A DNA stretch of 64,000 nucleotides from Martinezella lusitana. GTDB lineage: Bacteria > Pseudomonadota > Alphaproteobacteria > Rhizobiales > Rhizobiaceae. The number at the start of each line of letters is the position of its first letter. The stretch's first letter is position 1. A program made the translations under genes and the position numbers. Under the pieces are notes generated by a model. The model saw only the letters and a program-made list of their open reading frames with translations. It was not told the origin of the DNA and searched no databases. The stretch spans positions 1 through 64,000 of the forward strand of contig NZ_WUEY01000025.1 in assembly GCF_010668395.1 (NCBI RefSeq), in the 5' to 3' direction. This document shows positions 17,893 through 26,010 of this stretch, piece after piece.

Positions 17893-19191
17893 ATGAGCAT
17901 CTTTGGTAGCATGAAAACGGCGGTTTCAGGCATGAATGCGCAGGCAAACCGCCTTAGCACCGTGTCGGACAACATCGCGAACGTCAACACAACGGCCTAT
18001 AAGTCGGCAAGTGCCAGCTTTTCATCGTTGATCCTGCCCTCGGGCGGCGGCAACTACAATTCCGGCAGCGTCGAGACGAATGTCAGCTATTCGGTTTCGC
18101 AGCAGGGTGACACCGTCTCGACCTCGTCGACCAGCGACCTGTCGATCCAGGGCGCCGGCTTCTTCGTCGTGCAGGGCGCCGACGGCAAGACGGTCCTGAC
18201 GCGCGCGGGCGACTTCGTGCCCGATGCCAACGGCAATCTCGTGAATTCCGCCGGCTACACCTTGATGGGTTATTCCTATCAGTCGGGAGCGCCCGCCGTC
18301 GTCGTCAACGGCTTCGATGGCCTGGTGCCGATCAATGTCAATCAGAGCGGTCTTGCCAGTTCGCCGTCGACTTCGGGCAGCTTTACCGGCAACCTCAATT
18401 CAAATGCGTCGGTCGTTGTACCAAGTTCGACCGAGACACTTCCGAGTGCGAACCAGGCGACCACCACGGCGAACACCCAGAAGAGCTCCGTCGTCGCCTA
18501 CGACAAGCTCGGCAATACTGTCATGTATGATATCTATTATACCAAGACGCAGGCAGCCGATCCGACGGCAACCCCGCCGACGACGGATCAGTGGGAAGTA
18601 AGCGTCTATCGCAACGCCGACGCCAATACCTCCGGCACCAGTTCTTTCCCTTATTCCTCGGGGCCGCTCGCCACCAGCACGTTGAAATTTGATTCAAACG
18701 GAAATATGACGAGCGGCGGAACCTTCAACATTACCGACCCGAAAACCGGTGGTTCGATCGCGATGGATCTGACCCAGATGACCCAGAAGGCGACCGATTT
18801 CAGCTCGAAGGGTTCGACCGACGGACAGGCTGCAAGCCCGGTGACCGGCGTCTCGATCGACAAGAACGGCGTCGTCTATGCCAACTACAAGACAGGCGAC
18901 CCGAAGGCGATCTATCAGATCCCGCTGGCGACCGTCGCAAGCCCGGACAAGCTGACGCTTCTGAGCGGCAACGTCTATCAGGCCAATGCCGATTCCGGCG
19001 TCACCGTCACAAGCTTCGCCAACAGCAACGGCCTTGGCTACATCCAGTCGAACTCGCTGGAAGCATCGAACGTCGACCTGGCCGGCCAGCTGACCGACAT
19101 GATCCAGGCGCAGAAGAGCTACACGGCCAACTCCAAGGTCTTCCAGACAGGCTCCGACCTGCTGGACGTACTCGTCAATCTCCAGCGCTGA
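17893..19191 (+). CDS. flgE: flagellar hook protein FlgE
   Basis: 432 aa, start at 17893 (MSIFGSMKTAVSGMN). The N-terminus carries the rod/hook signature (LSTVSDNIANVNTTAYKS). The middle has the FlgE D1/D2 repeats (DLSIQGAGFFVVQ; TRAGDFVPDANGNLVN). The C-terminus has the conserved export/assembly helix (NSLEASNVDLAGQLTDMIQAQKSYTANSKVFQTGSDLLD). All parts needed for hook assembly are intact. No other flagellar gene lies in the window, so this is an orphan, probably a paralogue of a hook gene elsewhere. A strong rho-independent terminator follows 18 bp after the stop. Confidence 0.95.
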   Translation: MSIFGSMKTAVSGMNAQANRLSTVSDNIANVNTTAYKSASASFSSLILPSGGGNYNSGSVETNVSYSVSQQGDTVSTSSTSDLSIQGAGFFVVQGADGKTVLTRAGDFVPDANGNLVNSAGYTLMGYSYQSGAPAVVVNGFDGLVPINVNQSGLASSPSTSGSFTGNLNSNASVVVPSSTETLPSANQATTTANTQKSSVVAYDKLGNTVMYDIYYTKTQAADPTATPPTTDQWEVSVYRNADANTSGTSSFPYSSGPLATSTLKFDSNGNMTSGGTFNITDPKTGGSIAMDLTQMTQKATDFSSKGSTDGQAASPVTGVSIDKNGVVYANYKTGDPKAIYQIPLATVASPDKLTLLSGNVYQANADSGVTVTSFANSNGLGYIQSNSLEASNVDLAGQLTDMIQAQKSYTANSKVFQTGSDLLDVLVNLQR

Positions 19192-19209
19192 TTTTCAGCC
19201 TGGAAAGTC

Positions 19210-19236
19210 AAAGGGCCCTTCGGGGCCCTTTTTTGT
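19210..19236 (+). terminator. rho-independent terminator of flgE
   Basis: A perfect 8-bp GC-rich stem (AAGGGCCC, loop TTCG, GGGCCCTT) is followed by TTTTG TTTT. A strong intrinsic terminator placed directly after the flgE stop. Confidence 0.92.
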
Positions 19237-19258
19237 TTTCTGGTTCGACGAGAAGCCC

Positions 19259-19567
19259 ATGTCGACCTTTGAATGCGATCAAGGAATAGGCGCGATATTC
19301 CTGAGCACCCTACTTTCGCAGGTCGTGATCGTTGCCAGCGAATATCGGATGGATCGGACCAAATTGAATATCACCTTCGATCGCGATCCTGACTGGCTAA
19401 GCAAACGAACGCTGCAAACCGCTTATCTGGCGATTGCGCAGTCCGACAAGCTCCGGCCGATTTTCATCCATCTTCAAGGTCGGCCCGGCTCGAAGGAGCT
19501 TTTCGAGCTGGCAGCGGAGGCAATGGCAGATTATTCCCGCTATCGAGCGAGCCAGAGGGCTCGATAG
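19259..19567 (+). CDS. small hypothetical protein
   Basis: 102 aa, or about 72 aa if translation starts at the internal ATG 19349 (MDRTKLNITFDRDPDW). Hydrophilic, with no signal or domain I recognise. It begins 23 bp after the flgE terminator and has no strong ribosome site. The coding call rests on length and composition alone. Confidence 0.4.
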   Translation: MSTFECDQGIGAIFLSTLLSQVVIVASEYRMDRTKLNITFDRDPDWLSKRTLQTAYLAIAQSDKLRPIFIHLQGRPGSKELFELAAEAMADYSRYRASQRAR

Positions 19568-19823
19568 TTTCCAAGGCCGCCCGCCCGAAGTTCGCCATAT
19601 TTGCGCCGCGATCGGTAAGGAATGCTGCGAAGCGGGTCGAGAAAATCCAATGGCGAGCGAAGAATTTGCCGTCGCGGCCAGGAAACGTCGCCTCCGTTAG
19701 GTCTACGTTCAGCAAAGCAGCGCACAACTATGGTTTCTGGATCTGAGTGCATGGCAGTCGTGCTTGTGGGGCAGGCAGGCTGTCGATACCGCTGTAGCCG
19801 GCAGCGGCGCGTTCAGATCCGAG

Positions 19824-20858
19824 ATGTTTGATAGGAGATCCAATTCCGTGCGGTCGAGATACGCCCTCCGAAGCATCGTCAGGATGCTCAGCCTTTGCTC
19901 CCTTTCCATCATTGTCCCCGCAGCAGCATCGCAATCCCTTGCCGCAGAACGTCAATCGGAAATTCCGTCATGGCTGACCGCTTATGTCGGCCAAGGCGAA
20001 GGCCAGATCGCCCAGCCGATTCTGCAAAGAGCCCGCGCGCTCTACATGCGCAAGGTCAGCGAGGGTAAAGTCAGAAATCCCTGCTATTTCGCCATGGACG
20101 CGACGCGCCCCAACAATCCGGCCGACGGCAAGTCGGCCGGTCGGTTCTATATCGTCTGCGAGGCGACGCAGACGTTCCGCGTCGTCTCCTCCGGGCACGG
20201 CAGCGGCCGGGATCTCAAAGGCGTCGCAGACTTCGGCAACGGCCGGATGTGTGCCAGGAATTTTGGCAATGCGATGGATTCGAACCTGACGATGGGCGGC
20301 TCCTATGTGACCGAGGAAACGAAGACGAGCTTCAAGGGCTACTATCGGCTCTCCCAGAGCAAGGATGCCGCTTTCCTGCGCACCTTCATCCAGTTCGATG
20401 GCGAGGGTGAAACCGCGAATGCTCGCGCCCGGGCGATAGGCGGACATGCCGCGGCGAAGGTCGCCGGAATATGCATGAAGAAGGATCCGCAAAGTCCCTA
20501 TGCCAACCGTGACGGATATGTGCCGCTCGGAAAGCTGGTGGAATATGCCGGCGGCCGTAGCGATGGCTGCACGAGTTGGTCGGCTTCGGATGCCAACCAG
20601 ATCATCTCCATGGTGAAGGACAATCCGACAACGCTTTACATCTATCCGGAGTCCTCGGACATCAAAGCGGTTGCCAAGGCCGTTGCCGCCGGCCGCTCGC
20701 CGGCGCAGTCAGGCTTGTACTGGAACGAGTCCTGCCTGAAGGAAATCGGCACGCCGAAGTTTTGGCCTAGGGAGACCCTTGAGCCGATCATCGTTCAATA
20801 CAAGAAGGACCATCCGGCACCGCCCGCCCGGCCGATACCAATTTGTGATCCGCAGTAA
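19824..20858 (+). CDS. secreted L,D-transpeptidase-like (YkuD_2) protein
   Basis: 344 aa from 19824 (MFDRRSNSVRSRYALRS), with a signal peptide ending near AASQSLAAE. The C-terminal domain has the features of the L,D-transpeptidase catalytic-domain family related to YkuD: YIVCEATQTFRVVSSGHGSGRD, then the catalytic cysteine region GGRSDGCTSWSASDANQII. These enzymes act on peptidoglycan cross-links or tethers in the periplasm. Residue 1 is uncertain; MLSLCSLSIIV, 20 codons further on, is another candidate start. It is the last gene before the replication region and is transcribed convergently with repC. Confidence 0.8.
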   Translation: MFDRRSNSVRSRYALRSIVRMLSLCSLSIIVPAAASQSLAAERQSEIPSWLTAYVGQGEGQIAQPILQRARALYMRKVSEGKVRNPCYFAMDATRPNNPADGKSAGRFYIVCEATQTFRVVSSGHGSGRDLKGVADFGNGRMCARNFGNAMDSNLTMGGSYVTEETKTSFKGYYRLSQSKDAAFLRTFIQFDGEGETANARARAIGGHAAAKVAGICMKKDPQSPYANRDGYVPLGKLVEYAGGRSDGCTSWSASDANQIISMVKDNPTTLYIYPESSDIKAVAKAVAAGRSPAQSGLYWNESCLKEIGTPKFWPRETLEPIIVQYKKDHPAPPARPIPICDPQ

Positions 20859-21339
20859 TATCCGTTCCGCCTCGGCCGGAGAATTAGACAAGCGACGGTC
20901 CAGAACGGGATCGTCGTTTTCGTTTTGGGGATGCCTCCACGATGCATGGCTGCTCCGGCGCGAATTATGCGATTGCTTGACTTCTCACTCTCTGAGTGCG
21001 GAAGCGACTTCCGAGTCGAAACATATGGACATTTGCCGGCAAAAGCGGCATAAAAATCGGGTGTTCTCGGGTACCGGACACGTCTTTCACGGTTGATCTT
21101 GTCATTTCGACTGAATTTTGTACCCTTCCTAGCTAATTGATTTTATTCAAATAAGCGTCCAAAGCGGAAGCTACTCGGCACTTTGCTACCGCTCGATCTA
21201 CAATGGTCACGCAGAACCTTTGGCTCACCGAATGAAATCGCTGATGCCTCGGATGGTTTCAGTGATCCCGTGGTCCCTATAGAACCCTGGGTTAATGACA
21301 GAACCGGATCCCGGTCTTCAGTATCGGTGCGGTGCCGAG
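20859..21339. other. 481-bp spacer downstream of repC
   Basis: AT-richer than its surroundings. I see no convincing gene, terminator or RNA gene here. It separates the plus-strand transpeptidase gene from the minus-strand repC, so terminators of both are expected, but none is obvious. Confidence 0.5.
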
Positions 21340-22656
21340 TTACGCCGCTTTGTGGGCAGGCAGGGCCGTATTTGCCCGCAACAGGCTCATAAGCATGGGA
21401 CCAATGGCAAACTCTCCTTTCTGTGTACGTCGCGTCAGATCGCGGAGATAACCGCCAGCGGAGTTGATATGTTCTGCGCGTTGCAGGATGCAGGCCATCA
21501 CCGTCGCGGCGTTTTCCGTACCCATGGTAGCGCAGGCCTCCTGATAGGCAGCCGTGCTGATATCGAGCATTGATTTGACGATAATCGAGGCGGCGAGCAG
21601 ATCCCGCCAGCTGCCGATTTCACCTGCCGGTCCATAAGACACAATCTCCGGGCAGGCACGCAGAACGAGATCCAACGGGAATGATTTCAGCTCAGTCCGT
21701 ACCTTTGGAGTTTCGGTATCAGTGTGAGAACGGCGAGGTACGAAGGATGCTGCGCTAAAACGAGCTGAAGCCGTCTCAATTCCTTCAGAGACAGGAACTC
21801 TCTGCGGAACAACGAGGCTAGTGGGTCCCGATTTCTGCTGTTCTGCCCAGGTTTCAGATTCAATTTGAGATTCGGAGTCTGAATTCTGTATGTGCCGCTC
21901 ATTCTGATAGGGATTGCCGCCCAATTTCGGGGCTTTTGCGTGTGTTTCCAATCGGTTGATAATTTCGGCGTGCAGACGGCCGAGTTTATCCAAAAGAGTT
22001 TCCAGCTCTTGTGTCGTCGGAGAACGGGCCAGGCCATCGATCAGGCAGCGAAAGCCGGTATGGACCGTTTCCCATGGACCTTCGATCGCCTCCGCAATGG
22101 CGGTTTCGATGAGCTTGGTGATATCGCGCCGGTGAAGGCTTATGCGTTCGCGCAGGCTCTGGACGTGAAGGCGCTCTGCGGCGACCTGGGCTGCCAGGCG
22201 TTCGATCTCTTCGGCACGGGTCAGCAGAGGCGCCAGCGAGAAACCATAGGCCTCGCTGAGGTCCCCTGCCCTGCTCCGACGAGCATAACGCTTGCCGTTG
22301 GGGCTATCCCTGCGGACAAGCAGACCGGCAGCGATGAGTGCTGCCAGGTGGCGGCGGATGGTCTGCTCGGCCATGCCATGGGCTCGCAGAGACAATTGCG
22401 CGTTCGACGGAAATACGATCAGGTTGGCATCATCCGAGAGTTCGTTCTTCGGATAGAAGCTCAAGAGCGCATTGAGAACTGCTAGCGCCCGGTCGGTTAC
22501 CCCGAGAAGAGGTTTCGCCTCGCAAAGCGCACGATGAATTTTCCATTTGTCGACGGACTTGACTGGTTTGTCATGTTCAGCTCGTCTTTGAGCTATCAAC
22601 ATGGCAAGCGTCATCGGCCGCCGCCCAAAAGGCGTCGTTACATATTCGGCTTCCAT
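21340..22656 (-). CDS. repC: plasmid replication initiator RepC
   Basis: 438 aa, the usual RepC length. The N-terminus has the family hallmark TTPFGRRPMTLAMLIAQRRA. Next comes a winged-helix DNA-binding half (DDANLIVFPSNAQLSLRAHGMAEQTIRRHLAALIAAGLLVRRDSPNGKRYARR). A variable acidic linker follows (SDSESQIESETW), then the conserved C-terminal segment around YGPAGEIGSWRDLLAAS. RepC binds and opens the origin, which in repABC plasmids lies inside its own gene. It is the third gene of the operon, 155 bp after repB, with a candidate antisense RNA in the gap that would limit its synthesis. Confidence 0.97.
   Translation of the reverse strand: MEAEYVTTPFGRRPMTLAMLIAQRRAEHDKPVKSVDKWKIHRALCEAKPLLGVTDRALAVLNALLSFYPKNELSDDANLIVFPSNAQLSLRAHGMAEQTIRRHLAALIAAGLLVRRDSPNGKRYARRSRAGDLSEAYGFSLAPLLTRAEEIERLAAQVAAERLHVQSLRERISLHRRDITKLIETAIAEAIEGPWETVHTGFRCLIDGLARSPTTQELETLLDKLGRLHAEIINRLETHAKAPKLGGNPYQNERHIQNSDSESQIESETWAEQQKSGPTSLVVPQRVPVSEGIETASARFSAASFVPRRSHTDTETPKVRTELKSFPLDLVLRACPEIVSYGPAGEIGSWRDLLAASIIVKSMLDISTAAYQEACATMGTENAATVMACILQRAEHINSAGGYLRDLTRRTQKGEFAIGPMLMSLLRANTALPAHKAA
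21840..21905. other. candidate AT-rich origin (oriV) segment within repC
   Basis: The part of repC coding the acidic linker is locally AT-rich. It has an imperfect inverted repeat (TTCAGATTC ... GAGTCTGAA, about 21853-21885) and repeated GATTC units. In studied repABC plasmids the origin lies in an AT-rich stretch inside repC. Assignment to this stretch is inference. Confidence 0.35.
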
Positions 22657-22715
22657 TTTCTTTCACCTACGTTGGGGCAAAAGAACTCTGCTCACCAAAA
22701 CGGCGCCAAATACTC

Positions 22716-22744
22716 TTGACTGTGATTCGGGGAAATGCGATTCT
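22716..22744 (+). promoter_or_regulatory. promoter of the repB-repC antisense RNA
   Basis: On the plus strand, opposite to repC, TTGACT (22716-22721) is followed after 17 bp by GATTCT (22739-22744). Spacing is ideal and the -35 element is strong. It would start an RNA at about 22751. Confidence 0.6.
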
Positions 22745-22749
22745 CGATT

Positions 22750-22805
22750 TGCTTAAGATCAGAGAAGGGCTTCCACGACAGCGTCGTTTGGGGGCCTTTT
22801 TCTTT
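22750..22805 (+). ncRNA. counter-transcribed RNA (ctRNA, incA-type) repressing repC
   Basis: The repB-repC gap carries, antisense to repC, a promoter (22716-22744) and about 15 bp later an intrinsic terminator. In the terminator, AAGGGCTTCC pairs with GGGGGCCTT (including G-U pairs) and ACGAC pairs with GTCGT around an AGC loop. A TTTTTCTTTT run follows. The predicted transcript is about 50-55 nt and complementary to the repC leader. repABC plasmids characteristically encode such a ctRNA here, and it is their main copy-number and incompatibility determinant. The exact 5' end is estimated. Confidence 0.78.
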
Positions 22806-22811
22806 TGCGGG

Positions 22812-23813
22812 TTACGTTTCCTTTCGCTGTTGAAACTCATTGAAGAGAGATCTCAGTCTTTCTTCAACGAACTGGTCGAAACCGGGCGCAGCCTTGCTGT
22901 CAAAAACAAAAGTGGCGCGCGCCGGCGTTCGTTTAAAAGTTACCGGAATGCCGGTTATGGATGATGGCTGTGCGGTCGATTTGGCCGAAACCGGCTTACC
23001 TGTCGCCAAAGCCAACGCCTGCTGAAAGCGTTCGTCGCTGGACATTTTGCGGTAGTTGTCCGCGGACAACTCGGCAATGATCGGCTCTGGCGCGACGCCT
23101 TCCAGACGTTCTCCCAATTCGAGCCAGCGTCGCCGTCCGATTTCAGGAGCAGGGCCTATGGCGCTGATAAGAGCCATGGGCACCTGTCTGGTCACGATCA
23201 GCATCTTGGAGAGGGCCGCCTTGTCCACGCCAAGCGCGGCCATGATGATATCACGGCCGAAATCGCGCTGCTCGAGCCGCAAGGCAAACAGGGCTCGCTC
23301 TATGTAGGACAAATTGGTGCGTGCGCTGTTTTCCTGACCTTGGCTGACCACCAGCTGATCGTCGGTGAGCTGGCGCACGACAGCCCGCACCTTGATGCCG
23401 AGTTCCTTTGCAGCCGCCAGGCGGCGGTGCCCGTAGGCGACTTGAAAACGTCCCCTCGATTCCGGATGCGGACGCACAAGAATCGGCACCTGCTGCCCGT
23501 GCTCGCGTATCTGGTCGACAAGCTGGCCGAGTTCGACCACGTCTATCTCAAGACGATCGGCAACGAACGAGCCGTCGATCAGCTCCGGTTCGAGTTCGAC
23601 GACGGTTTGTCCCTCAGCCAGCTGTCGTTCGAGGTCGCTGGCGCGTTCCATCTTTTCCGTGATGTTGCCAAGCGTTCTAGTGATGCCTCCGACCGGACCG
23701 GAGCCCCTTGCCTGTGGCAGGAAGCCGGCAATGGGGCGACTGTCCTTTGCAGACGGGGCGTCTGTGCGCCCCGTGTTGGGCGCCGAGATTTCCAGGAGAT
23801 TTTTTCGCGCCAT
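22812..23813 (-). CDS. repB: plasmid partition protein RepB (ParB family)
   Basis: 333 aa. The ParB N-terminal domain has its arginine-containing box (PHPESRGRFQVAYGHRRLAAAKELG), preceded by the segment with QIREHGQQVPILVRP. A HTH for parS binding follows (RDIIMAALGVDKAALSKMLIVTRQVP). The C-terminal part, including FDQFVEERLRSLFNEF, is for dimerisation. RepB binds the parS-like palindromes and works with RepA to segregate the replicon. It starts 4 bp after repA. One parS-like site (23055-23070) lies within its own coding sequence near the 3' end. Confidence 0.97.
   Translation of the reverse strand: MARKNLLEISAPNTGRTDAPSAKDSRPIAGFLPQARGSGPVGGITRTLGNITEKMERASDLERQLAEGQTVVELEPELIDGSFVADRLEIDVVELGQLVDQIREHGQQVPILVRPHPESRGRFQVAYGHRRLAAAKELGIKVRAVVRQLTDDQLVVSQGQENSARTNLSYIERALFALRLEQRDFGRDIIMAALGVDKAALSKMLIVTRQVPMALISAIGPAPEIGRRRWLELGERLEGVAPEPIIAELSADNYRKMSSDERFQQALALATGKPVSAKSTAQPSSITGIPVTFKRTPARATFVFDSKAAPGFDQFVEERLRSLFNEFQQRKET
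23055..23070. other. parS-like centromere site inside repB
   Basis: GTTGTCCGCGGACAAC, a perfect 16-bp palindrome that matches exactly the repABC parS pattern GTTnnCnGCnGnnAAC. It lies in the 3' part of repB. Two sister sites with the same CCGCGG core lie upstream of repA. Confidence 0.8.
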
Positions 23814-23817
23814 CTAC

Positions 23818-25011
23818 TTATTTCCTTCCCCAGGTCAGGCGGATATGCGTCTCGATCTCGCTGTTGACGAGATTGAGCGAATCCATCGCGCGGTCGTAGG
23901 TGCCCCTGGTGAACTGAGCACGATCGACCTCATAAAGGGTTTGTTTGGTGACGCCGGCATCGGCTACAGCCGTCGATTTGACCATGGCGCTCTGAAGCAT
24001 GCGGTTGCCGAAGATCGCTCTCATGAAACCGGTCATCTGGCTTTGCGGCCCGTCATTGGGTTCGAAGCGCGTGACGAGATAGCGCATCCAGTCGTAGCTG
24101 GTGCGGCCGCCTGCCTTTTCGACCACGGACATGAGTTCGCTGGTCATGGTGAGGAATTGCGACATCGACATGACGTCGAGCATCTGCGGGTGAACGGTGA
24201 TGAGGATCGATGTCGCAGCGCAGAGCGCGGACATCGTCAAAAAACCGAGCTGCGGCGGGCAGTCGATGACCACCACGTCGTAGAAACTCTCGATCTCGGT
24301 CAGAACTTCGCCAATGCGTGCAAAGAACATCGTTTCGGCCCGGCCCGCCGCCATTGCTCGTGGTGTTTCGTGCTCGAATTCCATGAGCTCGAGATTTCCG
24401 GGGATCAGATGCATGTTCGGCGTATAGGTTGAACGAACGATGTCAGCGACCGGGCGGGGCTCTTCATAGCGAATTGCGCCGTAGAGCGTTTCGTTTTCAC
24501 CGACATCGATCTCAGGCTGATGCCCGAACAGGGCCGACAGAGACGCCTGGGGATCGAGATCGATCGCAAGCACGCGGTAGCCCCTCAGCGCCAGATACTG
24601 CGCGAGGTGAGCGGCGGTGGTGGTCTTGCCCGAGCCGCCCTTGAAATTCATGACCGAGATGACCTGGAGTTTTTCAGACCCGCGGCGCCACGGAACGTAT
24701 TTCGGTGTTCCGTTCCGTTCGTCCAGAACCTTGCGGATCCGGTCCATATCTTCCGCCGCATAAAGCCGCCGCCCGTTGGCGAGCGGATCCGGTCCGTGGC
24801 CCTCGGCTGCGATCTGGCGTAGATAGCCTTCTCCAATGCCGATGAACGCGGCAGCCTCGGCTGGCGAGAACGTCCTCATGGTTTTCTGTGCCTGCGGCGG
24901 GAAGATCTTTGCCTGATGCTGCTGGAGCTGATAAGACAATTCTTGCGCATCTGTCGCCAGAAGCGTTGGAAGGTGCTCTTGATCTTCTTGGAGCGCGAGA
25001 TTCGGCTGCAT
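23818..25011 (-). CDS. repA: plasmid partition ATPase and operon repressor RepA (ParA family)
   Basis: 397 aa. The N-terminal third holds a MerR-like helix-turn-helix (FSPAEAAAFIGIGEGYLRQIAAEG). The ATPase domain has the deviant Walker A NFKGGSGKTTTAAHLAQYL, Walker A' LAIDLDPQASLS and Walker B VVVIDCPPQLGF. Together with RepB and parS it positions plasmid copies, and it represses its own promoter. It is the first gene of repABC; the upstream region contains an inverted repeat overlapping a TATTAT element and two parS-like palindromes. Start ATG at 25011. Confidence 0.97.
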   Translation of the reverse strand: MQPNLALQEDQEHLPTLLATDAQELSYQLQQHQAKIFPPQAQKTMRTFSPAEAAAFIGIGEGYLRQIAAEGHGPDPLANGRRLYAAEDMDRIRKVLDERNGTPKYVPWRRGSEKLQVISVMNFKGGSGKTTTAAHLAQYLALRGYRVLAIDLDPQASLSALFGHQPEIDVGENETLYGAIRYEEPRPVADIVRSTYTPNMHLIPGNLELMEFEHETPRAMAAGRAETMFFARIGEVLTEIESFYDVVVIDCPPQLGFLTMSALCAATSILITVHPQMLDVMSMSQFLTMTSELMSVVEKAGGRTSYDWMRYLVTRFEPNDGPQSQMTGFMRAIFGNRMLQSAMVKSTAVADAGVTKQTLYEVDRAQFTRGTYDRAMDSLNLVNSEIETHIRLTWGRK

Positions 25012-25027
25012 CGTTGTTTTCCCAATG

Positions 25028-25074
25028 AACTGCGCAATTGTGACGGAATGCTACTGAACTACGCAGTTATAATA
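25028..25074 (-). promoter_or_regulatory. putative repABC promoter and RepA operator
   Basis: Minus-strand TATTAT (25069-25074) is a likely -10 box about 60 bp before repA. Just downstream lie inverted arms AACTGCG (25028-25034) and CGCAGTT (25062-25068), 27 bp apart, plus an internal AACTACGCAGTT. RepA-type autorepressors bind such repeats at the start of the operon. The -35 box is not clear. Confidence 0.5.
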
Positions 25075-25234
25075 TGCGCCGATTCGTGTCCGTTTTACAA
25101 ATGCTTAGATAAAGGGCAGCTTTCGAGCAGTTTTTTGGACATCAACAGCATATTTGCCGCGCGGCGCTTTACTGTTTCGTCGGTTCCTGGCAATTGCGAC
25201 CGAACAATGTTCGGAGATCGACATCGTACACCTA

Positions 25235-25250
25235 GTAGTCCGCGGACTAC
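25235..25250. other. parS-like palindrome upstream of repA
   Basis: GTAGTCCGCGGACTAC, which extends to a perfect 20-bp palindrome (25233-25252). It shares the GTnGTCCGCGGACnAC pattern with the sites at 23055 and 25334. It lies about 220 bp upstream of the repA start. Confidence 0.72.
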
Positions 25251-25333
25251 TATGATGATGGGCCTATCATAATTCGATGTGATGCGATTGCGCGGAGCGA
25301 GCCCCTCTTTTCGATAGGGGCGCATTTTACCCG

Positions 25334-25349
25334 GTGGTCCGCGGACTAC
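25334..25349. other. parS-like palindrome upstream of repA
   Basis: GTGGTCCGCGGACTAC, flanked by CCG and CGG so that the palindrome spans 22 bp (25331-25352) with one mismatched pair. It lies 99 bp from the previous site. Paired parS sites upstream of repA are a common arrangement in repABC replicons. Confidence 0.7.
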
Positions 25350-25524
25350 CGGCACATCTCAAGTGCCGTTCATTGCTCGCCAAAAACGAAGGCGAGCCCG
25401 TCTTTGGCTGTGCGCTGTTCAACAGAGTGGAGTGGAAACCTTAGCCGTCAGCGCTGTTTAAGCACCGCCTTCCAACGGGCGGCTTGCCGATTTCATTTTG
25501 ATGAGGCTTGCGCGGCTATAAGCG

Positions 25525-26010
25525 TCAGCGGGCGACGCGATCGGAGCGTTTGCTGCGACCTAGGAGCGACGCGCGAATGAGTTCGGCTTTGCTGACGGCG
25601 GGCGGTGAGGGTGCCGGCTCGTCTCGATGGGTGCTGGCCTTGGCGGGTGCCTGCCGCAGCGCGTTCAGTCGCTCCTGTGCCGCCAGCCTGTCCTCAGCCG
25701 AAAGCGGCTCGACGGGATTGCCGGCGAGATCATGCCGCATCGAGTCGGATTGAGCGCAAGCATAGTAATATCGTTTGGAATGGAGAAACGCGCTGGTGGA
25801 GCGGCGCAACGACATGACCGGCACGTCGGGTTTCAGAAGCGGCCGGATTTCGTTCCAGAGGCCGAGCGCGAAAGGACGGATCGTATCGCCGGCCTTTGCG
25901 GGCAGGATGTCGATCGGGCGAAGCAAGAGCGAGTTGATCGCGGCCGCCTTCTTCACGTCGAGCTCGGTCGCGGCGATCGGTCCGCGATTGGTCGTCCAAG
26001 GTTCTTCCAT
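25525..26010 (-). CDS. ProQ/FinO-family RNA chaperone
   Basis: 161 aa from 26010 (MEEPWTTNRGP). The FinO/ProQ RNA-binding domain spans about residues 20-125: LLLRPIDILPAKAGDTIRPFALGLWNEI, then LRRSTSAFLHSKRYYYACA, and HDLAGNPVEPLSAEDRLAAQERLNAL, all in family order. The C-terminal tail is Ala/Pro-rich, ending in basic residues (LGRSKRSDRVAR). Such proteins bind stem-loops with 3' single-stranded tails, such as terminators of small antisense RNAs. Located about 500 bp from repA on the same strand, it is a good candidate to act on the plasmid's own antisense RNA, but no target is shown. Confidence 0.85.
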   Translation of the reverse strand: MEEPWTTNRGPIAATELDVKKAAAINSLLLRPIDILPAKAGDTIRPFALGLWNEIRPLLKPDVPVMSLRRSTSAFLHSKRYYYACAQSDSMRHDLAGNPVEPLSAEDRLAAQERLNALRQAPAKASTHRDEPAPSPPAVSKAELIRASLLGRSKRSDRVAR

